In this document: in pieces, positions 1 through 8,511 of the stretch
How positions within the stretch are numbered: position 1 is the first letter of the stretch
Layout of the letters: each line of letters starts with the position of its first letter
NCBI GenBank assembly: GCA_020052975.1
Contig: JAGVOC010000351.1
Span: 1 to 21,890, forward strand
Direction of reading: 5' to 3'
DNA: 21,890 bases
Source: Desulfobacterales bacterium
GTDB taxonomy: Bacteria > Desulfobacterota > Desulfobacteria > Desulfobacterales > RPRI01
The notes under the pieces: model-generated
The model's database searches: none
Told to the model about the DNA's origin: nothing
The model's input: only the letters and a program-made list of their open reading frames with translations
Made by a program: the position numbers and the translations under genes

Positions 1-29
1 CATTCCTCGCTGCTTGCAGCGGGGTTAGC
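1..29. repeat. intergenic hairpin repeat, copy A
   Basis: The core CGCTGC-TT-GCAGCG is a perfect inverted repeat followed by GGGG. It aligns with copy B at 68-97 (shared ATTCC, GCTTGC and GCGGGG blocks), so the two look like tandem members of one short intergenic element. The left edge is cut by the window. The rest of 1-182 holds only this pair and AT-rich leader; no gene is visible there. Confidence 0.5.
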
Positions 30-67
30 GAGCGAATTAAAAATAGACGCTATTCCCTACGGTCGAA

Positions 68-97
68 GATTCCCCGTAGCTTGCTGCGGGGAGCTTC
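68..97. repeat. intergenic hairpin repeat, copy B
   Basis: CCCCGTAGC-TT-GCTGCGGGG forms a nine-pair stem (one T-G wobble) around a tiny loop, flanked by GATT and AGCTTC. The reverse complement matches 20727-20756 at about 23 of 30 positions, so a diverged inverted copy lies near the other end of the window. It could act as a bidirectional transcription stop or be a REP-like mobile repeat; there is no clear U-tract. Confidence 0.5.
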
Positions 98-200
98 AAA
101 GATTGCTTGCCGACGGAGGAGTAGGTGTCTCGTTGAAAAAAATAAACCTCGATCTGCATTATAAGATTAAACAACTTGTTAGATGAAGGAGGAGGAAGTT

Positions 201-887
201 ATGACAAGAATAAACATTCGGTATCTGGCGCCGGTTATTTTCATGGCAGGTATTTTGTTAACCGGCTTATCTTCTTTTGCAGCCCCGCCGGATAATTTTA
301 CGGCAACAATGGTCTCTTCGGGAATGGAAATGCCCATGGCAAAAATGGGAGCCAGGAGCCGTGTAGAAAACCCCGGGATGAAGGGCCTTGTGACTATCAG
401 TCTCGCAGATGCAAAAAAGACCATTATGATGAACAGGATAGGTAAAACTTACTACGAGCAGCCGGTCCAAAAGCAAGAGAGAACTCCGGATGTATACGAT
501 CCGGATATGGTGTTCGACAAGAAAAAGGTGGGAACCGATACGATTGACGGTCACCCGTGCATCAAATACGACGCGGTCTTTTACCGGAAGAGCAAGCCCG
601 AGGAAAAGCACAAAGCCACAATATGGGAGGCGCAGGACCTTAAAGATTTTACAATTCAAACCGAAGTTACAGTCCCAGCTAACCCTAACTATCAGGGGTC
701 CGGGGGTAAGATGATCATGAAGTTCAAAGATATCCGGTTAGGCGCGGCCACAGCCTCCATGTTTGAGGTGCCGGGGGATTACAGGAAAGTAAACAGCGTG
801 CAGGAAGTAATGGGCGTTGGTGGTATGGGAAATATGAATGAAATGATGAAGAATATGCAGAAGGGACAGCGGCCGCCAAAGCCATGA
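201..887 (+). CDS. exported DUF4412-like protein
   Basis: 228 residues. The start at 201 is preferred over the ATG at 183 because a strong GGAGGAGGA ribosome site (188-196) sits just ahead of it, and because residues 1-27 then form a clean signal peptide (positive MTRINIR, hydrophobic core, cleavage near SFA/A). The mature part is a beta-rich periplasmic-looking domain like DUF4412: a run of strands, then a segment around the MNRIGKTYYEQP motif, ending in a Met/Gly/Lys-rich low-complexity tail. DUF4412 proteins resemble lipoprotein carriers in fold; their biochemical role is unknown. There is no lipobox cysteine at the cleavage site. It overlaps the ABC ATPase by ATGA (884-887), so the two are translationally coupled. 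It probably serves the exporter as a periplasmic partner, which is inference from context. Confidence 0.75.
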   Translation: MTRINIRYLAPVIFMAGILLTGLSSFAAPPDNFTATMVSSGMEMPMAKMGARSRVENPGMKGLVTISLADAKKTIMMNRIGKTYYEQPVQKQERTPDVYDPDMVFDKKKVGTDTIDGHPCIKYDAVFYRKSKPEEKHKATIWEAQDLKDFTIQTEVTVPANPNYQGSGGKMIMKFKDIRLGAATASMFEVPGDYRKVNSVQEVMGVGGMGNMNEMMKNMQKGQRPPKP

Positions 888-1798
888 CCGACATCATTCT
901 TCGTACCATAAACCTGACAAAGCGGTATAAAAACAGACTGGCAGTTGATCATCTGAACATCGAGGTCAGACAGGGTGAAATATTCGGCTTTCTCGGTCCC
1001 AACGGTGCGGGAAAAAGCACAACTATCCGAATGATTCTGCATCTCATATTTCCCACCGAAGGAGATGTTGAAATATTTGGGGCATCCCTGAAAGAAGCCG
1101 GACACAGAGCTTTGGAGAATGTGGGTGCTGTAGTTGAAAAGCCGGCGTTTTATGGTCACCTGTCTGCATTGCGCAACATGGAAATCCTGGGAGGACTGCA
1201 AAAGCCTGTGACCCGCCGCAGAATCATGAAATATCTGGAACGGGTCAGGCTTGCAGACAGGGCCGGGGACCCGGTTAAAACATATTCCCACGGCATGAAC
1301 CAGCGCCTTGGACTTGCCCTGATCCTTCTGAAAGAACCGCAGCTCATCATCCTTGATGAACCGACTACCGGCCTTGATCCGCAGGGAATGAAAGAGGTGC
1401 GGGAGCTTATACTGGAATTATCCCGCGAACGGGGAGTAACAGTCTTTTTATCCTCCCACCTGTTGTATGAGGTGGAGATGATTGCAACCCAAATGGCAAT
1501 AATTCATCATGGCAGGCTCCGTGTGGGGGGCAGCGTCCACGAACTCTTGAAACAGGGACCATCTGAAGTGCTGATTAAAACAGACCGTCCTGCTGAAGCC
1601 ATACAATTTCTTAAAACAAATGAGTCCTACATGTCCGCAAGAATCCACAGTGATGGCATCAACGTCGAGCTGGATCAGGACCGCATCCCGGAGCTTAACA
1701 GGCAGCTGGTTAGTGCAGGCTTCAATGTTAACGCCCTGATACCGCAGCGTACACTTGAGACCTATTTCCTCAACCTTATCGAGGGACACGAGGCATAA
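884..1798 (+). CDS. ABC transporter ATP-binding protein, BcrA/CcmA type
   Basis: 304 residues. This is the nucleotide-binding subunit of an ABC-2 type exporter. Visible motifs: Walker A GPNGAGKST (38-46), signature YSHGMNQRL (134-142), Walker B LIILDEP (154-160), and the switch histidine in SSHLL (190-194). The Q-loop position carries glutamate (VVEKPAFYG, about 84-91) instead of glutamine, a hallmark of bacitracin- and lantibiotic-resistance type ATPases. The C-terminal 90 residues form the usual accessory domain of this family. It starts inside the stop of the preceding gene and is followed 37 bases later by the permease. Substrate is unknown; antimicrobial peptide or lipid-linked compound export is a reasonable guess, not shown. 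Confidence 0.93.
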   Translation: MTDIILRTINLTKRYKNRLAVDHLNIEVRQGEIFGFLGPNGAGKSTTIRMILHLIFPTEGDVEIFGASLKEAGHRALENVGAVVEKPAFYGHLSALRNMEILGGLQKPVTRRRIMKYLERVRLADRAGDPVKTYSHGMNQRLGLALILLKEPQLIILDEPTTGLDPQGMKEVRELILELSRERGVTVFLSSHLLYEVEMIATQMAIIHHGRLRVGGSVHELLKQGPSEVLIKTDRPAEAIQFLKTNESYMSARIHSDGINVELDQDRIPELNRQLVSAGFNVNALIPQRTLETYFLNLIEGHEA

Positions 1799-1835
1799 TG
1801 GCTTTTTTTATAAAAGATAAAGGAGCAGACAACCC

Positions 1836-2675
1836 ATGTTTCGTCTGATATGGTTTGAGCTCATTAAGACCTTTACCCGATGGCGGACCTATATCGGTTT
1901 TATCGCTTTCGGCATCATCGTCCCAATGGTAGTGACCGGACTGAAACTGGGCGGGCAGGATTCTTTTAAAAGGCATTTGCTTTCCCTCCTCCAGAACGAC
2001 TTCATCATCGGCGGCAACGTCCTCAACGGATGGTTTTTCGGATTCTTCTTCATGGGCGCCCTCTGGGTGCATGTGCCTATCGTTTTGACCATCGTTGCCG
2101 GAGACCAGATAGCCGGTGAGGGGAATGCAGGCACTTTTCGTTTTCTGCTCACGCACTCGGTTTCAAGAACAAGAATCATCGCGGCCAAGTTTATAGTCAC
2201 ACTTATTTATACGGCCGTTATGGTACTTTTCATCGGCGGGCTGACTATAGGCCTCTCTCTTTGGGCTTTCGGCGGAGGTGATTTGCTTGTCATCCGCCAG
2301 GGCATCCTCGTCATCCAGGAAGCCCGGCTGCCATATCTCTTTCTAATGGCCTATGGGTTGGCTACCCTTGCGATGTTTGTCGTCTCCTCGCTCTGTTTTC
2401 TTTTCTCTGCTTTCACAGACAACCCGATCGGGCCTATAATTGCAACCATGGCGGTCATCATTGTAAGTATTATTATAATTTCTCTGCCGTTCGACCTGTT
2501 CCAGGCTGTCCGTCCCTATCTCTTTGTCAACTATTTTGATGCCTGGCAAAAAGTTTTTGATGATCCGGTTCCCTGGGACATCATCCGTATGAACATCACC
2601 ATTCTTGCCGGCTTTATGATCACTTTTTTTCTCACGGCAGTTGTCTATTTTTCCAGAAAGGATATTCTTTCGTAA
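1836..2675 (+). CDS. ABC-2 type transporter permease
   Basis: 279 residues. Six hydrophobic segments can be read (about 18-37, 65-88, 116-142, 166-192, 198-218, 251-272), as expected for an ABC-2 membrane subunit of the inner membrane. The loop after the second segment has the family pattern GEGNAGTFRFLLTHSVSR followed by the third helix, typical of permeases paired with BcrA-like ATPases. An AAGGAG ribosome site lies about 10 bases ahead of the ATG. The stop TAA is followed directly by the ATG of the next gene without a spacer. Together with 884-1798 it forms one exporter, presumably as a dimer of each subunit. Confidence 0.9.
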   Translation: MFRLIWFELIKTFTRWRTYIGFIAFGIIVPMVVTGLKLGGQDSFKRHLLSLLQNDFIIGGNVLNGWFFGFFFMGALWVHVPIVLTIVAGDQIAGEGNAGTFRFLLTHSVSRTRIIAAKFIVTLIYTAVMVLFIGGLTIGLSLWAFGGGDLLVIRQGILVIQEARLPYLFLMAYGLATLAMFVVSSLCFLFSAFTDNPIGPIIATMAVIIVSIIIISLPFDLFQAVRPYLFVNYFDAWQKVFDDPVPWDIIRMNITILAGFMITFFLTAVVYFSRKDILS

Positions 2676-3434
2676 ATGAAAGGCATCATTGAGGCCAAGT
2701 CATCATTTATTATATTAGCAATCATCGCGTTCTTTTCAATACCGGTGTTGGCACAGGAAAGATCGGAAGCAAAACAGGAACCCGGTCCCCTGCAGGTCTT
2801 CGACGCGATCATAAGACCATATCAGAACTTGAACGATTACACCGTAAAAATACAAGTTAAAGTAATGATACCTGGTTTCAGAATGCCCGGTTTTGCGGCT
2901 GATCTCTATTTCAAGAAACCGGACAAGCTTCATATCGAAACGAAAAGTTTTGCGCCGATTCCACGCAACAGCGGTTTTTTCGATCCCTTCCAGTTCGATC
3001 CGGGGAAAAACCGGATCACCTTCATACAGACTGTGAATCTGGACGGCACGCAGGCAGAGCTATACAGAGTGGAACCCGGAGAAAGCGAAACCCGTGTCCG
3101 GTTTTACAATGTGTGGGTTGGGGGTAACCCTAGGCGGATACTGCAGGTGGAAAACCATTCGTTCAAAGGCACAAAGGCCCTGGTGAAACTGACATATAAG
3201 AATGTAGAGCAGGGGTCTGAAAACTGGCTGATGCCCGAAAAAGTCCTTATCCACCTTACTTTTCCGGAGGGGATGCAAAACCATGATACATCATCGTTTT
3301 TAATAAAAGACAATCCCGTTTCAGCGGGAAGAATCAAATCTGAAGAGTTACAGGGAGAAGGCGACATTTATATTTCCTACAGTGACTGGCATATCAATAC
3401 CGGTCTTGATGACAGTCTGTTTCAAAAGAAATGA
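2676..3434 (+). CDS. exported LolA-like outer-membrane lipoprotein-sorting family protein
   Basis: 252 residues. Residues 1-26 are a signal peptide (hydrophobic run at 10-24, cleavage after PVLA). The mature protein reads as a LolA/LolB-like half-barrel: YTVKIQVKVMIPG strand pair, then DLYFKKPDKLHIETK, a very common strand pattern of the outer-membrane lipoprotein carrier superfamily. There is no lipobox cysteine, so it is probably soluble in the periplasm. It begins immediately after the permease stop (TAAATG), giving a four-gene unit with two exported carrier-like proteins flanking an ABC exporter. That layout suggests handling of a lipid or lipopeptide between membranes; the substrate is not visible. 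Confidence 0.8.
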   Translation: MKGIIEAKSSFIILAIIAFFSIPVLAQERSEAKQEPGPLQVFDAIIRPYQNLNDYTVKIQVKVMIPGFRMPGFAADLYFKKPDKLHIETKSFAPIPRNSGFFDPFQFDPGKNRITFIQTVNLDGTQAELYRVEPGESETRVRFYNVWVGGNPRRILQVENHSFKGTKALVKLTYKNVEQGSENWLMPEKVLIHLTFPEGMQNHDTSSFLIKDNPVSAGRIKSEELQGEGDIYISYSDWHINTGLDDSLFQKK

Positions 3435-3528
3435 AAATTTGCCGTGTCGGAGTATGGGAGCGCATGCGAACTGCATTCGCCATATCCTGACATGGCTCTG
3501 ACATATTATGCAAAGGCGAGTGCCAGCA

Positions 3529-4308
3529 ATGAAAAACCCTAAAATGGAGCAATACAGATACTTCCTCAAGGATACTATCCGGAAGCATATCGATTTCTCG
3601 AAGACCGATCAAAACAGAGGCATTGATCCGCCGCCGGTTGAAAAACCTTTTGCTGACGGTTCTGTAACTACTGAACTTTCAAAGCCTTACGAAATAAAAG
3701 ATATTCCGTACATCTACCTTTCGGATGCTATTAAAAACCGCAAAAGCCGCAGAGCCTTCTTAAACAAGCCCATTACATTGGATGAACTTTCTTTTCTTCT
3801 CTGGGCAACTCAGGGCATCCGCCATATCGTTGATCGCGGACATGCATATAGAACCGTCCCTTCTGCCGGATGCCGCCATGCTCTGGAAACCTATCTCTGT
3901 GTTCTGAATATTGAGGGTTTGGAAGCAGGTGTATATCGCTATCTACCCTTGGAGCACCGGCTCCTTTTTGAATTTACAGAAGATCGTCTTAAAGAAAAGA
4001 TTGTGGAAGCTGTTTACAGTCAGCCATATCCGGGGAAAGCCGCTGTGACATTCGTATGGACTGCCATACCCTACAGAATGGAATGGCGATATGATCTTGC
4101 GGCACATAAAGTGATTGCAATTGACGCCGGACATGCCTGTCAGAATCTTTACCTGGCTTGTGAGGCTATAAGTGCCGGAACATGTGCCATCGCTGCTTAT
4201 GATCAGGAAGCCATGGACAGATTACTGAGGATCGACGGTATAGATGAATTTACTATTTACATCGCCCCCGTGGGAAAAGTAAAGAAGGAGGCGGAGGGTT
4301 TAGATTAA
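3529..4308 (+). CDS. SagB-type dehydrogenase / nitroreductase family protein
   Basis: 259 residues from the ATG at 3529; an in-frame ATG at 3508 would add seven residues, but typical relatives begin near MKNPKMEQYRYFLKD. This is the FMN-dependent nitroreductase fold of the SagB/ThcOx group. Visible signatures are the early FSKTDQNRGIDPPP segment, the FMN-phosphate loop NRKSRRAF (about 70-77) and the VPSAGCRHALETYL block (about 110-123). In toxin clusters SagB oxidises azolines to azoles, but no cyclodehydratase (SagC/SagD) or precursor peptide is nearby, so this is one of the stand-alone members of unknown substrate. It is separated by 94 bases from the transport operon and followed 20 bases later by the WrbA-like gene. 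Confidence 0.85.
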   Translation: MKNPKMEQYRYFLKDTIRKHIDFSKTDQNRGIDPPPVEKPFADGSVTTELSKPYEIKDIPYIYLSDAIKNRKSRRAFLNKPITLDELSFLLWATQGIRHIVDRGHAYRTVPSAGCRHALETYLCVLNIEGLEAGVYRYLPLEHRLLFEFTEDRLKEKIVEAVYSQPYPGKAAVTFVWTAIPYRMEWRYDLAAHKVIAIDAGHACQNLYLACEAISAGTCAIAAYDQEAMDRLLRIDGIDEFTIYIAPVGKVKKEAEGLD

Positions 4309-4328
4309 ACTAAAAAAGGAGGCCCACA

Positions 4329-4940
4329 ATGAAGATTCTAGTCGCTTACTATTCACTTTATGGCCATGTTAAAAGAATGGCTGAAGCAATTAAAGAGGGC
4401 GCAGGTCAGGTAAAGGGAGCCGATGTTTATATGTATCGAGTCCCGGAAACGTTACCTGAAGATGTCCTCGTGAAAATGGGGGCCTTAGAGGCCCAGAAAA
4501 GTTTCGCCAATATCCCGGTCTGCAAGGTAGATGACCTGGCCGAGGCAGATGCCATCATATTCGGTACCCCCACACGCTTCGGGAACATGTGCGGGCAAAT
4601 GCGCCAGTTCCTTGACGGGACCGGAGCGCTCTGGGCAAAGGGGGCGCTTGTCGGAAAAGTTGGAAGCGTCTTTGCAAGCAGCGCAACGCAGCACGGCGGC
4701 CAGGAATCGACAATTCTGAGTTTTCATATAACACTTCTGCATCAAGGATTAATAATCGTTGGATTGCCCTATGCCTTTGCCGGGCAGATGCGAATTGATG
4801 AAGTGACCGGCGGTTCTCCCTATGGAGCCTCGACAATTGCAGGCGGAAAGGGTGAGCGGATGCCCAGCGATAACGAATTGAACGCTGCCCGGTTCCAGGG
4901 AAAGCATGTCGCAGAAATTACCGCGAAACTGATTCGATAA
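4329..4940 (+). CDS. wrbA: NAD(P)H:quinone oxidoreductase, type IV (WrbA)
   Basis: 203 residues, the normal WrbA length (about 200). It is a flavodoxin-fold FMN enzyme that reduces quinones by two electrons in the cytosol, guarding against semiquinone radicals. Visible signatures: the phosphate-binding start [17 protein letters not shown] (5-21), [18 protein letters not shown] (79-96), [12 protein letters not shown] (116-127) and [10 protein letters not shown] good GGAGG ribosome site lies seven bases ahead of the ATG. It may be co-transcribed with the SagB-like flavoenzyme upstream (20-base gap) and the Uup-like gene 10 bases downstream. Confidence 0.95.
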   Translation: MKILVAYYSLYGHVKRMAEAIKEGAGQVKGADVYMYRVPETLPEDVLVKMGALEAQKSFANIPVCKVDDLAEADAIIFGTPTRFGNMCGQMRQFLDGTGALWAKGALVGKVGSVFASSATQHGGQESTILSFHITLLHQGLIIVGLPYAFAGQMRIDEVTGGSPYGASTIAGGKGERMPSDNELNAARFQGKHVAEITAKLIR

Positions 4941-4950
4941 ACGGATTGTT

Positions 4951-6714
4951 ATGTCTTTGATCTCTATGCGTGATGTGTGCTGGGGCTTTGGTGGCACTCC
5001 CCTGCTCTACAACGTTAATCTTCAAATCGAAAAAGGTCAGCGAATCTGTCTGCTGGGCCGTAACGGCGTGGGCAAATCTTCCCTGCTAAAACTTCTATGC
5101 AGCACCATTCTGCCCGACAGCGGCGATATCTGGCGTCAGCAGGGAATCACCATTTCGGACATGGAACAGGAGGTGCCTTCCGTATCCGATGGCACGATCT
5201 TCGAGGTGGTAGCTCTGGGTCTCGGCGAAAAGGGCAAGGCGATAGAAAACGCTTTGTCCCGGACCGGTCTTGATCCTGAAAAGAGGTTCACCGACCTTTC
5301 CGCGGGCATGAAGCGGCGAACACTTTTTGCCCGTGCCCTGGCCCGGGAGCCCGACCTGCTTTTGCTGGATGAACCTACAAACCATCTTGATATCGATGCC
5401 ATCATATGGATGGAAGAGTATATCCTGCGCCATGTAAAGACCCTGCTTTTCATTACCCACGACCGCGCTTTCTTAAAACGGATAGCCACACGTATTTTAG
5501 AGCTGGACAGGGGCCGCCTGACCTCCTACGACTGCGGCTATGACACCTACCTGAAACGCAGGGAAGCCGCATTTGAAGCCGAAGAACAGCAAAACCGGGT
5601 GTTCGACAAAAAACTTTCCCGGGAAGAGGCCTGGATCAGGCAGGGAGTCAAGGCCCGCCGCACACGCAACGAAGGCCGAGTCCGAGCCCTGCAGAATTTG
5701 CGCGCGGAAGCCCTGGCCCGCCGCGCAAAGACAGGTAATGTCCGATTGGAGCTCCAGAAGGCGGAAAGGAGCGGCCGGCTGGTTATCGAAGCCGAAGAGA
5801 TAAATCATTCCTACGGACAAACCCCCATTGTCCGGGATTTTTCCACTACCATAATGCGAGGAGACAAGGTTGGTATCATCGGCCCCAATGGTTCGGGAAA
5901 AACCACACTGCTCAGTATCCTGTTAAAAGAAATCACTCCTGACAAGGGTTCTGTTCGTCACGGCACCCAGCTCCAGGTAGCCTATTTTGACCAGCTCAGA
6001 GCTCAGTTGGACGAGCAGAAAACCGCGGTTCAGAACATCGGCGAGGGCAATGATTTTATCATATTCAATGGCCAGAAACGCCATGTAATAAGCCATCTGC
6101 AGGATTTTCTCTTTTCCCCGGACAGATGCCGCCTGCCGGTTCATGTGCTTTCCGGCGGTGAACGAAACAGGCTGCTGCTTGCCAGACTTTTTGCCAAGCC
6201 GGCCAATGTTCTTGTACTGGACGAACCCACAAATGATCTGGATGCCGAAACTCTGGAACTTCTGGAGGAGCTTCTATTAGATTATAAAGGGACCCTTCTG
6301 CTGGTCAGTCATGACCGGGCTTTTTTAAATAACGTTGTAACCAGCACCATTGTATTTGAAGGCCGGGGGCTTGTAACCGAATATGCCGGAGGATACGATG
6401 ACTGGCTGCTCCAAAGGGCCAAATCTGCGGAGACACCACCCGAAAAAAAAGAGGTCAAAAAAGTCCGGCCGTACTCACTACCCGCAAAGCCGAGGAAGCT
6501 CGGGTTTAAGGAATCGCTGGAACTCTCGGAACTGCCCCGCAGGATTGACGAACTTGAATCAGAGCAAAAAGCTCTCCATGCGGCCATGTCCGATCCTTTC
6601 TTCTACAAAAAGAGCAGAGAGGAGATTGCCGCGCTTCAAAAACGCCTCACGGAAGTGGAACAGGGTATTGAGGCCAACTATCTTCGGTGGGAGATACTCG
6701 AAAGCCCTGAATAA
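4951..6714 (+). CDS. uup: ABC-F family ATPase, Uup-like
   Basis: 587 residues, a soluble twin-ATPase protein without membrane segments. Domain 1: Walker A GRNGVGKS (36-43), a variant signature LSAGMKRR (116-123) and LLLLDEPTNHLD (136-147). An interdomain linker rich in Arg/Glu follows (about 205-275). Domain 2: Walker A GPNGSGKT (311-318), signature LSGGE (400-404) and VLVLDEPTNDLD (420-431). The last 60 residues are a charged coiled coil, the mark of Uup, which binds branched DNA and ribosomes. ABC-F proteins act on the ribosome; Uup is also tied to precise excision of transposons. Last gene of the plus-strand block; it converges with the minus-strand defence genes across a 76-base gap that shows no obvious terminator hairpin. 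Confidence 0.92.
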   Translation: MSLISMRDVCWGFGGTPLLYNVNLQIEKGQRICLLGRNGVGKSSLLKLLCSTILPDSGDIWRQQGITISDMEQEVPSVSDGTIFEVVALGLGEKGKAIENALSRTGLDPEKRFTDLSAGMKRRTLFARALAREPDLLLLDEPTNHLDIDAIIWMEEYILRHVKTLLFITHDRAFLKRIATRILELDRGRLTSYDCGYDTYLKRREAAFEAEEQQNRVFDKKLSREEAWIRQGVKARRTRNEGRVRALQNLRAEALARRAKTGNVRLELQKAERSGRLVIEAEEINHSYGQTPIVRDFSTTIMRGDKVGIIGPNGSGKTTLLSILLKEITPDKGSVRHGTQLQVAYFDQLRAQLDEQKTAVQNIGEGNDFIIFNGQKRHVISHLQDFLFSPDRCRLPVHVLSGGERNRLLLARLFAKPANVLVLDEPTNDLDAETLELLEELLLDYKGTLLLVSHDRAFLNNVVTSTIVFEGRGLVTEYAGGYDDWLLQRAKSAETPPEKKEVKKVRPYSLPAKPRKLGFKESLELSELPRRIDELESEQKALHAAMSDPFFYKKSREEIAALQKRLTEVEQGIEANYLRWEILESPE

Positions 6715-6790
6715 GAGATCGCCTTCACACAATCCACCGCGATTATCCCCCGTTAACAATCTTCCCCTAAACGTTTTCCCAGGCTCGTTG

Positions 6791-7528
6791 TTAAGTCACA
6801 GGCGCAAATGTTTTTTTTGATCGGTCATCCCGAAGAACAGTTTGCAAATCTATGGCAACATACTCCCAATCAACTTTCTCCCGGGTGCTATAAAGCAGTT
6901 GCCTGTGGCAATTTCGAAGCCGAACACCAGAGCCGCACGGGCATATTTCATGACCCTTTGGACGCTTTTTTCTTGCTAAAAGTTTCATGAATTCAACCAC
7001 CGATCGGCATTTATTCATGCCAAGCAGTTCCGCGTAATACTCGATAATGCCTTCAGTAAAATGAGACCGCTGCCCCCAGTAAGGCGGTCTCTGATGTGCG
7101 TCGTAATAAGCTTGCCAAACCAGGAAAGGAGCCACGAAGCCGTCCAAAAAGTTCACAATATTCGGTTTCATGGTCCACCGTGTCATTATGTCTGCATAAA
7201 CACCAAGACATGCCGAACCATCATCCATAATATGGCGATCAATATTACCTATAGGCAATTTTAGATCGTTGCAGAAAAGAACCGGAGGTTGTTTGGGATA
7301 CTTTTCAGGCAAAAGGATGCAGATCCTGAATTCTACCTGCTCAGTAGAATCTTGAATGTCAATTCCGTATGTTCCATGCACAATCGCGGACTCCTGTTTT
7401 AAAACACCTGCGTTATTTATCCGATAATTTTGTCCGGCGATGACCATTCCCAAAAGAGGTGCGGCGGCCGTCAACGCTGCCCTTTCTTCTCGAAATAATC
7501 TTTGGTTCGATTTATACCATGGAGTCAT
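6791..7528 (-). CDS. CBASS E2-like ubiquitin-conjugating protein with SEC-C zinc motif (type II-short)
   Basis: 245 residues. The start at 7528 is chosen because its ATG shares one base with the CD-NTase stop (TGATG); a longer reading would run 136 bases into that gene. Residues about 30-120 show an E2 fold: LLPEKYPKQPPVLF with the YPxxPP turn (77-82), then DRHIMDDGSACLG. Aligned with the canonical HPN...GxxCL motif, the catalytic cysteine is C107 and the HPN asparagine is replaced by H99. The C-terminal part has a SEC-C-like zinc site CPCG...CH (196-208). In type II-short CBASS an E2 protein acts without E1 or JAB enzymes, apparently by modifying or priming the CD-NTase. No E1 or JAB gene is present here. 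The E2 plus SEC-C arrangement is the odd feature. Confidence 0.82.
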   Translation of the reverse strand: MTPWYKSNQRLFREERAALTAAAPLLGMVIAGQNYRINNAGVLKQESAIVHGTYGIDIQDSTEQVEFRICILLPEKYPKQPPVLFCNDLKLPIGNIDRHIMDDGSACLGVYADIMTRWTMKPNIVNFLDGFVAPFLVWQAYYDAHQRPPYWGQRSHFTEGIIEYYAELLGMNKCRSVVEFMKLLARKKRPKGHEICPCGSGVRLRNCHRQLLYSTREKVDWEYVAIDLQTVLRDDRSKKTFAPVT

Positions 7529-8511
7529 CAAAAATAGCCCCATGGCTTTGAAGGGTTTTTGGCCGCATAGACGGTAGCGAGCCTGGTTGTTATTTCTTTT
7601 TTCTGACCGGTTTCGTTCTCCTTTTCTACAGCCGGAAAACGGTCTCCGAATTGTTTTCGCCAAATTTTGGCAGCCTCGTAAGAATCATCGGTATCAATGG
7701 CTTCGGCCGCAGCATCAGCAGCATCTGATATTGCCTCTTGAAATCGTGTTTTCTGAGCCTCGGTTAAGCGGGCAGAGAGTTCTTCTCCGGCATCCACAGG
7801 ATTGTATACGTAGAAAGCGGACTCTACGGTATTGGAAATGGCGCCAGCGGTGTTTGCAAAGGCGATGTCGTCTCTTTCATCGGCACAAAAATGGTTGGAT
7901 GCCAATACTGTAAGGATTAGTCCACTGGGCATAACCCCCAGCCGACCGGATTGAAAATCCGCCCATGCTTTCAGGTACCGGACAAGATTACGGAGTTGCT
8001 CTCCACAATTTTTGACTCGGCCTTTGAACCAATCTGTCAGGGCCAGCGGGTCGCTCCGGTGCCAGCCTTTTTCCCCCTTTTCCGCCAGCAAATAAGCTCC
8101 GTTAAGTTCACCATATGCTGGCAGATCAACGTGATACTGCCCTGCAAAACGGACCCGTACACATGTGGCTTTATCAATCGGTTTTTCGCTGGTATGACCT
8201 TCAGTCGCCTGAACCAACCAGCGGTGAACGGTTTCGGTGGTTGGCCACCCGCTTTTGTTGTGTGTGTCCAGATGCATCAAATACACACCGTCATCGATAT
8301 CAAACTCACCATCCAACGGATTGACGATTGTACCCATTGTATAGGAACCTTGGCCTTGAAATTTGGGCACGTTCAGCTTCAGCAGTTCCTTAAAATGCTT
8401 TCGAACTTTGTCGCGTAGCGCATTACGTGATGTTCTGAGGGATTCTCTTTTGCTTCTTGCTAATACAATACGATCGTGAAATGTTTTAAATTCTTTTTGT
8501 AAATCAGCCAT
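7528..8511 (-). CDS. CBASS CD-NTase, DncV-like cyclic oligonucleotide synthase
   Basis: 327 residues. It belongs to the cGAS/DncV-like nucleotidyltransferases that make a cyclic di- or trinucleotide on phage infection. The active site is intact: GS motif QGSYTMGT (54-61), metal-binding FDIDDGVYL (D71 and D73) and the third aspartate in YHVDLPAY (D129). A helical OAS1-C-like half follows. The C-terminus ends PSKPWGYF; in CBASS with E1/E2 machinery the synthase C-terminal tail is the site of conjugation, so this exposed tail is the likely target of the neighbouring E2. It overlaps the upstream TM gene by eight bases and the E2 gene by one, so the three are translated as one unit. The nucleotide made cannot be predicted from sequence alone. 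Confidence 0.93.
   Translation of the reverse strand: MADLQKEFKTFHDRIVLARSKRESLRTSRNALRDKVRKHFKELLKLNVPKFQGQGSYTMGTIVNPLDGEFDIDDGVYLMHLDTHNKSGWPTTETVHRWLVQATEGHTSEKPIDKATCVRVRFAGQYHVDLPAYGELNGAYLLAEKGEKGWHRSDPLALTDWFKGRVKNCGEQLRNLVRYLKAWADFQSGRLGVMPSGLILTVLASNHFCADERDDIAFANTAGAISNTVESAFYVYNPVDAGEELSARLTEAQKTRFQEAISDAADAAAEAIDTDDSYEAAKIWRKQFGDRFPAVEKENETGQKKEITTRLATVYAAKNPSKPWGYF

Noticed and set aside
183..200. Upstream ATG of the first gene
   Set aside because: The ribosome site lies between it and the ATG at 201, so the downstream start is used.
4992..5006. TGGCAC...TGCT, sigma-54-like
   Set aside because: It lies inside the uup coding region and its GG-to-GC spacing is one base too short.
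7529..7663. N-terminal extension of the E2-like gene
   Set aside because: It would overlap the CD-NTase by 136 bases and has a basic, non-family sequence; the TGATG junction start is more credible.
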